Below, piece by piece: positions 14,571 through 22,391 of a DNA stretch of 26,488 nucleotides. The notes below the pieces were generated by a model. That model did not search any database, had not been told where the DNA came from, and saw only the letters and a program-made list of their open reading frames with translations. The DNA lies in IMG/VR virus record IMGVR_UViG_3300042355_001001, positions 1 through 26,488 of that record; one strand, 5' to 3'. The position numbers were made by a program, and so were the translations under genes. The DNA is from a virus. Numbering within the stretch: position 1 is the stretch's first letter; every line of letters begins with the position of its first letter.

Positions 14571-14808
14571 CATTCAAACCCTCGGACGGTGGCCCCCGTG
14601 CAGTGCCAAGCCACCGACCCTTTGCGCCAGGCTGGCCGGCCGTGATGCCGGCTGCTGGCTGTTGTGCACGCCCGGCCGTCCCTCCTGCGGCCCACCAGGC
14701 GGCCGGCTGGCGGCGCGTTTTTTCTTCCCCCAACTTCGGCAACGACCATGCCCGCCATGGTGCGCGCCTGGCACGGGCCGGTGCTGAGCAAACGCAAGGA
14801 CGAATCTG
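14571..14808 (+). ncRNA. Structured leader, possible C4-type antisense RNA
   Basis: No convincing gene lies here; the open frames are Pro/Arg/Ala-rich and overlap each other. CACCGACCC (14612-14620) can pair with GGGCCGGTG (14775-14783, one mismatch), and GCCAGGC (14626-14632) with GCCTGGC (14766-14772). They form a colinear long-range duplex ending just before the ribosome site AAGGA (14796-14800) of the next gene. CCTTTGCG (14619-14626) could instead pair with CGCAAGG (14793-14799) over that site. Between the arms are GC hairpins and a T6 run at 14719-14724. Two segments complementary to a downstream translation-initiation region, between cro and rep genes, fit the logic of phage P1/P7 C4 RNA. 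Not proven. Confidence 0.35.
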
Positions 14809-15099
14809 ATGGCAGGCCAGCGAGTGAGCACCCAGGCCGCAGGCGGCCGCGCCGCACCCACCGGGCGCAAGGTGGTGCAGTTCGAGGCGCGGATCGGCAA
14901 CCTCTACCTCACCCGCATGGGCCGCGTGTGCAAGCTGCTGCGCATCGAGCCGCCCACGTCCGATCGGCCGGATTGCCTCCTCGGCTTCGGGTACGTGGAT
15001 GACCACAACCGCGTGCTGCGCATCGGGCCGTCGATCGACGGGTTCGACATGCACGAACGCATCGCCAGCCGGTTGCTGACGAGGGTGGGGGCGGCGTGA
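14809..15099 (+). CDS. Hypothetical protein upstream of primase-helicase
   Basis: A 96-residue protein starts at ATG 14809 with AAGGA eight bases upstream, at the end of the structured leader, and its stop overlaps the primase-helicase start as GTGA. The middle is beta-rich (VVQFEARIGNLYLTRMGRVC then LLRIEPP), followed by CLLGFGYVDDHNRVLRIG and a HERIASRLL helix. No enzyme motif or membrane segment. If the leader works like C4, this would be the controlled gene; it is not recognisably an antirepressor or a cell-division inhibitor. Coupling to the replication protein suggests a replication-linked role. Confidence 0.65.
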   Translation: MAGQRVSTQAAGGRAAPTGRKVVQFEARIGNLYLTRMGRVCKLLRIEPPTSDRPDCLLGFGYVDDHNRVLRIGPSIDGFDMHERIASRLLTRVGAA

Positions 15100-17504
15100 A
15101 CGCGCAGGACGTGGACCACATGCTGGAAAACATGCCGGCGCAGATGCGCGCCCTTCGCCAGTGGCTGGTGTGGAGGTTTGAAACCTTCGAGGGCGACAAG
15201 AAGCCGCGCAAGGTGCCCTACTACACCAACGGCCGCAAGCGCAGGGGAGAGCAGGGCAGCGATGAAGACCGCCACCTGCTGGCTGCTTTTGATGTCGCCT
15301 GCGACCTGGTGGCGCGTGGCCAGTATGACGGCATCGGCTTTGCGTTCCTTCCGGGCGACGGGTTGATCGGCATCGACATTGACGGCGCCATTGACCCCGA
15401 CACGGGCGAGGTGTCTGAGCGCTGCCTGCAGATCATCCGCGACTGCGCCTCCTACACCGAATACAGCCCCAGCGGGCGCGGCGTGCACATCATCGTGGCT
15501 GGCCAGACGCAGACCTTCAAGGACAACGAGATCGGCGTGGAGGTGTTCTGCGGCCGGCAGTTCTTCACCTGCACCGGCAAGCGCTGGCCCGACACGCCTG
15601 ACGATGTGCAGCCCATTGCCGATGAGGTGCTGCAGGCCCTGCGCAAGCTGGTGAAACCTGAGCGCGCACCCCATGCGGGCCCGCCCCGGCCCATGGCCGC
15701 GCAAGCCGGCCCGCAAGACCTGGCCCTGCGCCTGGAATCCGCCCTGCTGAGCCTGCACCCTGACATGCCCCACGACGACTGGGTGCAGATTGGCATGGCC
15801 ATCAAGGCCGCGCTGGGCGATGGCGGCCTGCGCGTGTGGGACTACTGGAGCAGCCGCGGCACCAAGTACCCCGGCAGTGAGTACCTGGCCCGCAAGTGGC
15901 AGAGCTTCCGCGGCACGGGCGTGACCGAGGCCACCGTGTTCAAACTGGCCATGGACGCCGGATGGCGCCCACCGCGCCCGCCCAAGCCCGCGGCGCCCGC
16001 AGCGCGTGCCCCAGCACCGCCGCCCACAGGGCCGATGGACGCGCCCGATCTGCAGGACGACGGCCCCGAGCTGGACGAAGCTGACCTGGGCGACGACACC
16101 ACGTCCACCCCTTCCACTGGCTCCGCGCCGGGTGGAAGGCGCAAGCCCCGCAACAACCTGCCGCCCGCGCTGGATGCCCTGCTGTTGCGCAACACCGAGG
16201 GCGGGGTGGCCGATTGCCGTGAGAACGTGTTTCTGGTGCTGAAGCACCACCCCGAGCTGGCCGGCCTGGTGGGCTTCGACGAGTTCGCCCACCGGGTGCT
16301 GAAGCTGCGCACCACGCCCTGGGGCTCAGAAGCGGGCGAGTGGAGCACAGACGACGACTACAGCCTGGGCTACTGGCTGGCCACGCAGTTGCGCTTGAGG
16401 GTGCGGGCTGAGGCCACGCTGATGGCAGGCGTGGCCATGGCTGCGAGTGACAACAAGTTCCATCCGGTGCGTGAGTACCTGGACAACCTGCCTGCCTGGG
16501 ACGGCATCGAGCGCCTGCCCTTTTGGCTCAGCGAGTGCCTGGGCGCCAATGAAACCACCTACACACGCATGGTGGGCCCGTGGTTCGTGATGAACCTGGT
16601 GCGCCGCATCCGTGAGCCGGGATGCCAGGCCGACTACATGATCGTGCTGGAGGGCAAGCAAGGAAAGCGCAAGTCCACCAGTCTGCGCACGCTGGTGGCG
16701 CGCGACGAGTGGTTTGCAGACACGCCCATCCGCATCGGCGACAAGGACGCCTTGCTCAACCTGGCCGGGAAGTGGCTGTACGAGATTGCCGAGCTGGACA
16801 GCTTCAGCCGCGCCGAAATCACGGCCGTGAAGCAGTACCTCACCAGCCGCATTGACCGGGTGCGCGAGCCCTTCGCCCGCCGCCCGACCGACCGCGCGCG
16901 CAGCTGTTGCTTCGCTGGCACCACCAACCAGGACGAATACAGCAAGGACAGCACCGGCGCCCGGCGCCTGTGGCCTGTGGCCTGCGACGGCGAGATCAAG
17001 CTGGACAAGCTGGCCGCTGACCGCGACCAGATGTTCGCCGAGGCCATTGCCAACCTGGCCAGCGCCGACCCTGAAAAGCGCCGCTGCTGGCCCACGCGGG
17101 ACGAGGAAGAAAAGTACCTTGTGCCCGAGCAGGAACGGCGCGAGATCGGCGACCCCTGGTACGAGCGCATTGCAAGCTGGATCGATTCCCGCGCGAAGTT
17201 CAACAGCGAGCGCGTGGACGAGGTGGCCGACATGGACTCCTTCACCACTCAGGAGATCCTGACCTACTGCCTGGGCGTGCCGATCGACCGTATTGACGGC
17301 GCCCGGCAGATGAGCACACGCGTGGGCATTGCCATGCACAAGCTGGGCTGGCTGAAGCAGCGTGACGCCACGGGCGCCAGGCTGTGGCGCTACATCAGGC
17401 CGAAGGCGAAGCCCGAGGCGAAGGACGAGAACGGTCTGGTGGGTGGTCCCGCCAGCGAGCCGCAGGCCGGTGGTCCGGCCGAGGAAACGCTCGATGAGTT
17501 CTGA
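15096..17504 (+). CDS. Phage primase-helicase: PrimPol domain fused to VapE-type ATPase
   Basis: An 802-residue protein starts at GTG 15096. The N-terminus is a primase-polymerase domain: GIGFAFLPGDGLIGIDIDGA (DxD metal ligands at about Asp94/Asp96), SGRGVHI (126-132) and GVEVFCGRQFFTCTG (147-161). A PriCT-like helical domain follows (about 205-290, HDDWVQIGMAIKAALGD), then a Pro/Asp-rich linker (291-345). The C-terminal VapE-type superfamily 3-like helicase has a P-loop GKQGKRKST (520-528), Walker B WLYEIAELD (560-568), GTTNQ (608-612) and STGARRLW (619-626). The last Gly of the P-loop is Arg, as in some phage relatives. It should initiate and unwind phage replication, probably at the repeats just downstream. 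Confidence 0.9.
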   Translation: MNAQDVDHMLENMPAQMRALRQWLVWRFETFEGDKKPRKVPYYTNGRKRRGEQGSDEDRHLLAAFDVACDLVARGQYDGIGFAFLPGDGLIGIDIDGAIDPDTGEVSERCLQIIRDCASYTEYSPSGRGVHIIVAGQTQTFKDNEIGVEVFCGRQFFTCTGKRWPDTPDDVQPIADEVLQALRKLVKPERAPHAGPPRPMAAQAGPQDLALRLESALLSLHPDMPHDDWVQIGMAIKAALGDGGLRVWDYWSSRGTKYPGSEYLARKWQSFRGTGVTEATVFKLAMDAGWRPPRPPKPAAPAARAPAPPPTGPMDAPDLQDDGPELDEADLGDDTTSTPSTGSAPGGRRKPRNNLPPALDALLLRNTEGGVADCRENVFLVLKHHPELAGLVGFDEFAHRVLKLRTTPWGSEAGEWSTDDDYSLGYWLATQLRLRVRAEATLMAGVAMAASDNKFHPVREYLDNLPAWDGIERLPFWLSECLGANETTYTRMVGPWFVMNLVRRIREPGCQADYMIVLEGKQGKRKSTSLRTLVARDEWFADTPIRIGDKDALLNLAGKWLYEIAELDSFSRAEITAVKQYLTSRIDRVREPFARRPTDRARSCCFAGTTNQDEYSKDSTGARRLWPVACDGEIKLDKLAADRDQMFAEAIANLASADPEKRRCWPTRDEEEKYLVPEQERREIGDPWYERIASWIDSRAKFNSERVDEVADMDSFTTQEILTYCLGVPIDRIDGARQMSTRVGIAMHKLGWLKQRDATGARLWRYIRPKAKPEAKDENGLVGGPASEPQAGGPAEETLDEF

Positions 17505-17508
17505 CATC

Positions 17509-17725
17509 CGTCCAACCTCCGTCCAACCTCCGTCCAACCTTCCGCAGAGGTTGGACGGCAGGTTTTCCGAGGGGAAAGTGCCGCCGTCCAACCCCGTCCA
17601 ACCTCCCTCACGTGCAGGCGCGTGTGTGGGCGCAGGCGGGGGCGTGCGGACGCCCGCCCGCCCGCCCGCACACACACCGGCGCGCACACGAGAAAAGGGG
17701 TTGGACGAGGTTGGACGGTTGGACG
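17509..17725 (+). repeat. CGTCCAACC repeat cluster: candidate replication origin
   Basis: The 9-mer CGTCCAACC occurs five times forward (starting 17509, 17520, 17531, 17585, 17595) and four times inverted (17549-17557, 17699-17707, 17709-17717, 17717-17725). The first three are exactly 11 bp apart, about one helical turn. Between the two blocks, 17615-17690 holds a very GC-rich imperfect inverted repeat (GTGTGTG near 17622 with CACACAC near 17669, and GGGCGT 17640-17645 with ACGCCC 17650-17655). The placement directly after the primase-helicase is what is expected of iterons at a phage origin. The function is inferred; the repeats themselves are plain. Confidence 0.7.
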
Positions 17726-17784
17726 GCCATAAGGCCAAGGCTGATGCTGCAGGGCATGCCAAGGGGAAGTCACTCAGGGACACC

Positions 17785-18006
17785 ATGCCCCAGACAGCAG
17801 AGCTGGTGGACTGGCTGCGGCAAGAGTTCGGCAAGGAAGCGGCAGACCGCATCGTGCTGCAGGGCAAGAGCGCAGCAGGCGGCTTCTACGCCGCAGAGGT
17901 TGCTGCTGACGGCACCCTCAAGCAATTCGGCAAGACCCGCAGCAGTGCAGCAGCCCAGGTGCTGGCAGACGGCACGCTCGGGTGGGCCAAGGGAGCAAAG
18001 CAATGA
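17785..18006 (+). CDS. Hypothetical 73-residue protein
   Basis: I choose ATG 17785 (upstream CAGGGACACC). The frame extends to ATG 17494, which overlaps the primase-helicase stop, but that extension only translates the repeat cluster into low-complexity Pro/Arg sequence. The predicted protein opens with a helix (MPQTAELVDWLRQEFGKEAA), followed by beta-like FYAAEVAADGTLKQFGKT and a C-terminal ADGTLGWAKG. No known motif. Position after the candidate origin and before the next gene (ATGA overlap) supports expression with the replication genes. The longer start cannot be excluded. Confidence 0.6.
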   Translation: MPQTAELVDWLRQEFGKEAADRIVLQGKSAAGGFYAAEVAADGTLKQFGKTRSSAAAQVLADGTLGWAKGAKQ

Positions 18007-18863
18007 GGATCACCCTCGAATCCAACATCGCCCAGGTGCGGGCCCAGGTGGCGCAGTTCTCAGACCGCCGCTTCAAAGCGGCCATGGCCACGGCCCTGAC
18101 GCGCACGGCGGTGCAGGTGCGCGCAGGCGTCCAGGCCGAGCTGCCCCGCGTGCTGGACCGGCCGACGCCCTACACGCTCAGGCAACTGCGCTACGTGGGT
18201 GCATCGGCTGACCGGCTGGCTGCAGCCGTGGGCTTCAACGTGGTGAGCGTCACCGATGAACGCGGCGCGCGCATCGGCTTCCGTGACCTTGGCCCGGGTG
18301 AGACGCCGGCTGGGAAGTACCTGCAGTTCCAAGCTGATGGCGGCCAACGGGCGCTCAAGCGCTTCGAGCGCGCACTGCAGCTCGTGGGCGTGCTTCCTTC
18401 AGGCTGGGTGACGGTGCCCGGTCAAAGAGCGAAGGTGGACAACTTCGGAAACCAGAGCGTGGGAGAGCTGCGCCAGATCCTGAGCTTCTTCGATGCTGCT
18501 GAGTTGGTGGCAGGCAGCCGACAGAACATGGGGCCGCTTGGCCGTGAAAAGCGCCTGAAGGGCACGCGCAAGAAGGCCGGCTTCGAATACTTCGTGGTGC
18601 GCCCCGGCGAGCGCAGAACCTTCGTGCGGCAAGGTGGCGGCACAGGCACGCACCGTGCGCAGCCCGGCATCTACCGCCGCACCAACTTCGCGCTCGGTTC
18701 AAGGATCGAGCCCGTTGTGATCTTCGTGCGCGGCGCCACCTACCGCCGCCGCTTCGACTTCGACGGCCTGGCCAAGCGCCTGGCCGACCAGACGCTGCCG
18801 GGCGAAGTGCAGCGGGCCGTGAACGAAAGCCTGGCGCGTCTGTCGGCCAGGTCAGGCGCATGA
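18003..18863 (+). CDS. Conserved phage protein, possibly minor tail Z-like
   Basis: A 286-residue protein starts at ATG 18003, overlapping the previous stop as ATGA. Its N-terminus (MRITLESNIAQVRAQVAQFS, AMATALTRTAVQVRAG) and RPTPYTLRQLRYVGA are typical of a family widespread in temperate phages and sometimes linked to minor tail protein Z or gp10-type tail-completion proteins. Later come TPAGKYLQFQADGG and a C-terminal FVRGATYRRRFDFDGLA. No enzyme motif is visible. It lies just before the candidate cos site, so it would be near the right end of the linear genome rather than with other tail genes. Function uncertain. Confidence 0.65.
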   Translation: MRITLESNIAQVRAQVAQFSDRRFKAAMATALTRTAVQVRAGVQAELPRVLDRPTPYTLRQLRYVGASADRLAAAVGFNVVSVTDERGARIGFRDLGPGETPAGKYLQFQADGGQRALKRFERALQLVGVLPSGWVTVPGQRAKVDNFGNQSVGELRQILSFFDAAELVAGSRQNMGPLGREKRLKGTRKKAGFEYFVVRPGERRTFVRQGGGTGTHRAQPGIYRRTNFALGSRIEPVVIFVRGATYRRRFDFDGLAKRLADQTLPGEVQRAVNESLARLSARSGA

Positions 18864-18889
18864 CCAGCCACCGCCCACCCCCCCGGTTC

Positions 18890-18970
18890 GGGTCCTCCCT
18901 GGCACCTGCCAGCGCGGGTAATTCGGACCCCGCGTTTTCGCTAGTTGGTCCGCTGCGGACTTTGTACGCC
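18890..18970 (+). other. Candidate cos (packaging) site
   Basis: The 120-base gap between the last early/late-arm gene and TerS has no gene. It contains a dyad CGCGGGT (18913-18919) / ACCCCGCG (18927-18934) and, right after it, CGCGTTTTCGCTAG (18931-18944). This resembles the CGCGGGTTTTCGCTA on the right side of the lambda cos nick. The position immediately upstream of a Nu1-like TerS and a GpA-type TerL is where cos sites lie. No nick position can be read directly. Confidence 0.45.
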
Positions 18971-18983
18971 TAGGGGTTCGCTG

Positions 18984-19517
18984 ATGCCTGTCGGTACGGT
19001 CCAGCTCATCACCCAGGCCGAATATGCCCGGCGTCGCGGGTGCACCGAGGGCGCCGTGCGGCGCGCGGTGCGCGATGGGCGCATCAGCCTCATCAACGGG
19101 AAGATCGACCCCGTGGCCGCTGACGCCCAGTGGGCGCGCAACACCCGCGTGCGCGCCGGCAGCCGGGCCACGGATGACGTGAACCTCAGCGGCAGCGGCA
19201 GCACGGGCGGCACCGCTGGCGGTGACGATGACGACGAAGACAGCGCCTCCGGCTACTGGAAGAGCCGCGCCAGGCGCGAGCGCGCCGAGGCCGAGCTGGC
19301 CGAGCTCAAGCTGGCCGAGCTGCAGGGCCAGCTCGTGCGCGCCGATGACTGGGCTGCCGCCCTGGCCAAGCGCGCCGCCGCCTTCCGCGAAGGCCTGCTG
19401 CAGATCCCCGCCCGCCTGTCGGCCCAGCTTGCTGCGGAGTCTGACCAGGCGCGCATCCATGCCCTGCTCGAAGACGAACTGCGCCAGGTGATGTCGCAGC
19501 TCACCGCGGCCACCTGA
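18984..19517 (+). CDS. Terminase small subunit, Nu1-like
   Basis: ATG 18984 after AGGGG gives 177 residues; earlier in-frame starts would run into the candidate cos. Residues about 9-34 (ITQAEYARRRGCTEGAVRRA then VRDGRI) form the winged helix-turn-helix that recognises cos in Nu1 proteins. A Gly/Asp-rich linker (about 65-85) and a charged helix (YWKSRARRERAEAELAELKL) follow, then helices for oligomerisation and TerL binding. It directs the terminase to phage DNA. Next in order comes a methyltransferase instead of the large subunit. Confidence 0.8.
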   Translation: MPVGTVQLITQAEYARRRGCTEGAVRRAVRDGRISLINGKIDPVAADAQWARNTRVRAGSRATDDVNLSGSGSTGGTAGGDDDDEDSASGYWKSRARRERAEAELAELKLAELQGQLVRADDWAAALAKRAAAFREGLLQIPARLSAQLAAESDQARIHALLEDELRQVMSQLTAAT

Positions 19518-19537
19518 CGAACTGAATCGGAGATGGA

Positions 19538-20212
19538 ATGCCGGAAAAAGTGGTCATAGGGAACGCGGAACTGTGGCACGGAGACTGCCGCGAGGTGCTG
19601 CCGCTGCTGCCTGCGCACGATCTTCTGTGTACCGACCCGCCATATGGCATTGGGCAAGACGGCGGCGCCCAGCGCACACGCGGCAGCAAACGCACGAACG
19701 GTGACAAGCTGGGATGGGACAACGAGCGCCCACCCGCTTGGCTGTTCGGTCTGATGATTGAGAAGACCCCTGCAGCCGTGATTTGGGGAGGGAACTACTT
19801 TGCGGACATGCTGCCGGCCAGCATGGGTTGGCTGTATTGGGAAAAGCGCATGGGCGGCGATTTCGCCGATGGAGAACTGGCGTGGACGAGCATGCACCGT
19901 GCTCTGAGGCAGTTCAGCTACTACAAGAAGAACCCCGGCGACGAGCACCCTACACAGAAGCCGGTTGAGCTCATGCGCTGGTGCGTGAGCTTTGTGCCCG
20001 CTGCGCAAACGGTGCTCGACCCATTTATGGGCAGCGGGACAACCGGCGTAGCGTGCGCGCAGCTTGGCAAGGCGTTCACCGGCATCGAGCGCGAGCGCAA
20101 GTATTTCGACATCGCCTGCGAGCGCATAGCCCGCGCCCAGGCCCAGGGCACGCTTCTGCCGCCCGAGCCCGCGCAAGCCCCAAAGCAGCACGGCCTAGCG
20201 CTTGAAACCTGA
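19538..20212 (+). CDS. Beta-class DNA adenine-N6 / cytosine-N4 methyltransferase
   Basis: ATG 19538 follows GGAG. The 224-residue protein has motif IV TDPPYGIG (DPPY at 33-36, catalytic) near the N-terminus. Further along are VIWGGNYFAD, HPTQKP (137-142) and motif I DPFMGSGTTG (161-170, S-adenosylmethionine binding), then GIERERKYFDIACERI. Catalytic motif before binding motif defines the beta class. It is an orphan, with no restriction endonuclease nearby. The gene has more A/T codons than the terminase genes around it, so it may be a late insertion. DPPY does not settle adenine versus cytosine-N4. Confidence 0.9.
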   Translation: MPEKVVIGNAELWHGDCREVLPLLPAHDLLCTDPPYGIGQDGGAQRTRGSKRTNGDKLGWDNERPPAWLFGLMIEKTPAAVIWGGNYFADMLPASMGWLYWEKRMGGDFADGELAWTSMHRALRQFSYYKKNPGDEHPTQKPVELMRWCVSFVPAAQTVLDPFMGSGTTGVACAQLGKAFTGIERERKYFDIACERIARAQAQGTLLPPEPAQAPKQHGLALET

Positions 20213-20215
20213 CGA

Positions 20216-22387
20216 ATGGGCGCCCGCGACCTCCCGCACCAGCTCGTTGACGCGCAGCAGCGCGTCGATGAGATCCTGCGCGAGTTCGCGGCCATGCCGG
20301 CGCGCATCGGCGTCTCCACCTGGTCCGAACGCTCCATCATCCTCAGCGCCAAAGACAGCGCCGAGCCCGGCCCCTACCGCGCCGCGCGCACGCCCTACGC
20401 CAGCGAGCCGATGGACTGCCTCAGCCAGCACAGCACCGTGGAAGAGGTGGTGCTGATGTGGGGCGCGCAGACCGGCAAGACCCGCATCGGCTCCAACTGG
20501 CTGGGCTACCTGGTGGACACCAACCCCGGGCCGGTGATGATCGTGCAGCCCACCATCGACATGGCCAAGCGCTACAGCCGCCAGCGCCTGGCGCCCATGA
20601 TCGAGGAAAGCCCCGCGCTGCGCCGCAAGGTGCGCGAGAACCGCAGCCGGGATGACGCCAACACCACCCTGCTCAAAGAGTTCGCCGGCGGCTTCATGGC
20701 CGTGGCCGGCGCCAACAGCGCCGCGGGCCTGCGCTCCATGCCCGTGCGCGACTTGTTCCTGGACGAAATCGACGGCTACCCGCTGGACGTCGATGGCGAG
20801 GGTGACCCCATCAAGCTGGCCGAAGCCCGCCAGTCCACCTTCAGCCGCCGCAAGCGCCTGCTCACCAGCACGCCCACCACCAAAGACTTCAGCCGCATCG
20901 AGGGCCGCTACCTCGCCAGCGACCGCGCCCGCTACCACGTACCGTGCCCGCACTGCCAGGAGCTGCAGCCGCTGGACTGGGGCACCGACAAGCCCCACGG
21001 CCTGAAGTGGGACCGCGACTCTGAAGGCCGCGCGCTGCCCGACACCGTGCGCTACGTCTGCCGCGCCTGCGGCGCCGAGATCCGCGAGCACCACAAGCCC
21101 GCCATGCTGGCCGGTGGCCGCTGGGTGGCTGAGAACCCCGGCGCCGCCGCCGGCCGCGTGCGCGGCTTCCAGCTCAGCAGCCTCTACAGCCCGCTGGGCT
21201 GGCTGAGCTGGGCCACGCTGGTGACGGAGTGGGAAACCGCCATCGCCGCCAGCCGCACGGGTGACATCAGCCTGCTGCGCGTGTTCGTCAACACCCGCCT
21301 GGCCGAAACCTTCGAGGAACAAGGCGACCGCGCCGACGAGCACGCCCTGCGCAAGCGCGCCACCGATGTGCCCCTGCGCCAGGTGCAGTGGGGCCACTTC
21401 GTGCTGACCATGGGCGTGGACACCCAGGGCGACCGCATCGAGGCCTACCTCTGGGCCTGGGGCCGCGGCATGCAGCGCCAACTGGTGGACCGCGCCGTCT
21501 TCTACGGCGACCCCGGCCAGGCCGAAAGCGAACCCGGCAGCGTGTGGGCCCGCCTCACCGAGTACCGCCGCACCCCCGTGCTGCACGCCAGCGGCCGGCC
21601 CGTGCCCATCATCGCCACCATGATCGACTCGGGCGGCCACCACACCCAGGCCGTCTACGCCTACGCCCGCGCCCACCAGCACGCGCACGTGTACGCCGTC
21701 AAGGGCCAAAGCCAGGCCGGCAAGGCCATCCTGGGCAAGCCCTCGGATGTGGACGTGAACTGGCGCGGCAACAAGATCAAGGGCGGCGTCAAGCTCTGGC
21801 CCATCGGCACCGACACCGCCAAGGCCGAAATCTACGGCCGCCTGCGCACCGAGCAGCCCGGCCCCGGCTACGTGCTCCTGAGCCGCCTGCTGCCGCCCGA
21901 GGTCTTCGAGCAGCTCACCGCCGAGCGCCTGGTCACCAAATACGTCAAAGGCCGCCCGCGCCTGGAGTGGGTCAAGCCCAACGGCCGCCGCAACGAAGCG
22001 CTCGACTGCGCCGTCTACGCCCTGGCCGGCGCCCACTTCGCCGGCATCGACCGCTGGAAAGAGGGCGACTGGCTCAAGTGGCAGAACCGCGTGGAAGAGC
22101 GCAGCCTGTTCGACGAAGCGCTAGCCGCGCCCGCGCCCCAGGCCGGCCCTGCGCCCATGTCAGCCGCGCCGCAGCCTGCGCCCGCCCAGGCCGGGCCGAC
22201 TGCGCCCCAGGCCGTGCCCACCGCCCCCCAGGCCGTGCCCACCGCCGCTCCCCTGGCGCCAGACCCCGCACCCGCCCCACCAGCCCCCGCCCCCAGCCAG
22301 CCCACGCCGCCCACGCCCGCCGCTCCACCCGAGCCCGCCCCGCCACCCCCTGCGCCGCCGCCCAGGCGCCCCACCCGCGACTGGTAA
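20216..22387 (+). CDS. Terminase large subunit, GpA family
   Basis: A 723-residue packaging motor. N-terminal ATPase: Walker A-like MWGAQTGKT (81-89) and Walker B DLFLDEID (179-186), with a TSTPTT motif at 218-223. A zinc ribbon CPHC (244-247) / CRAC (282-285) follows. The C-terminal nuclease begins at MGVDTQGDRIEAYLW (Asp402) and continues through MIDSGGHHTQAVYAYA. It is about 80 residues longer than usual for the family because of a Pro/Ala-rich tail (about 635-723), which includes two 21-bp tandem units encoding APQAVPT. It cuts cos and pumps DNA into the prohead with TerS. Four bases separate it from the methyltransferase; no ribosome site is obvious. Confidence 0.93.
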   Translation: MGARDLPHQLVDAQQRVDEILREFAAMPARIGVSTWSERSIILSAKDSAEPGPYRAARTPYASEPMDCLSQHSTVEEVVLMWGAQTGKTRIGSNWLGYLVDTNPGPVMIVQPTIDMAKRYSRQRLAPMIEESPALRRKVRENRSRDDANTTLLKEFAGGFMAVAGANSAAGLRSMPVRDLFLDEIDGYPLDVDGEGDPIKLAEARQSTFSRRKRLLTSTPTTKDFSRIEGRYLASDRARYHVPCPHCQELQPLDWGTDKPHGLKWDRDSEGRALPDTVRYVCRACGAEIREHHKPAMLAGGRWVAENPGAAAGRVRGFQLSSLYSPLGWLSWATLVTEWETAIAASRTGDISLLRVFVNTRLAETFEEQGDRADEHALRKRATDVPLRQVQWGHFVLTMGVDTQGDRIEAYLWAWGRGMQRQLVDRAVFYGDPGQAESEPGSVWARLTEYRRTPVLHASGRPVPIIATMIDSGGHHTQAVYAYARAHQHAHVYAVKGQSQAGKAILGKPSDVDVNWRGNKIKGGVKLWPIGTDTAKAEIYGRLRTEQPGPGYVLLSRLLPPEVFEQLTAERLVTKYVKGRPRLEWVKPNGRRNEALDCAVYALAGAHFAGIDRWKEGDWLKWQNRVEERSLFDEALAAPAPQAGPAPMSAAPQPAPAQAGPTAPQAVPTAPQAVPTAAPLAPDPAPAPPAPAPSQPTPPTPAAPPEPAPPPPAPPPRRPTRDW

Positions 22388-22391
22388 CCCC

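Noticed and set aside
14567-14572. TTGACA as a -35 promoter hexamer at the end of cro
   Set aside because: No -10-like hexamer appears 16-18 bases downstream.
14567-14809. 80-codon frame with TTG start between cro and 14809, with TTGA and TGATG junctions
   Set aside because: The junctions fit this phage's style, but the product is Pro/Ala/Arg-rich with no resemblance to a folded protein, and the stretch is better explained by RNA structure. It is not excluded.
14664-15002. 112-codon plus-strand frame overlapping the leader and the next gene
   Set aside because: It becomes an Arg/Pro-rich shadow inside the 14809-15099 gene.
14904-16292. 462-codon minus-strand open frame opposite the primase-helicase
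   Set aside because: Antisense of clear PrimPol motifs, no recognisable domain.
17494-17784. N-terminal extension of the 73-residue gene through the repeat cluster
   Set aside because: It only translates repeats into Pro/Arg/Gly low-complexity sequence; the DNA repeat pattern with inversions explains the sequence better.
20195-22036. 613-codon minus-strand open frame opposite TerL
   Set aside because: It lies opposite a fully motif-supported TerL; Ala/Gly/Val/Leu/His-only composition indicates a shadow.
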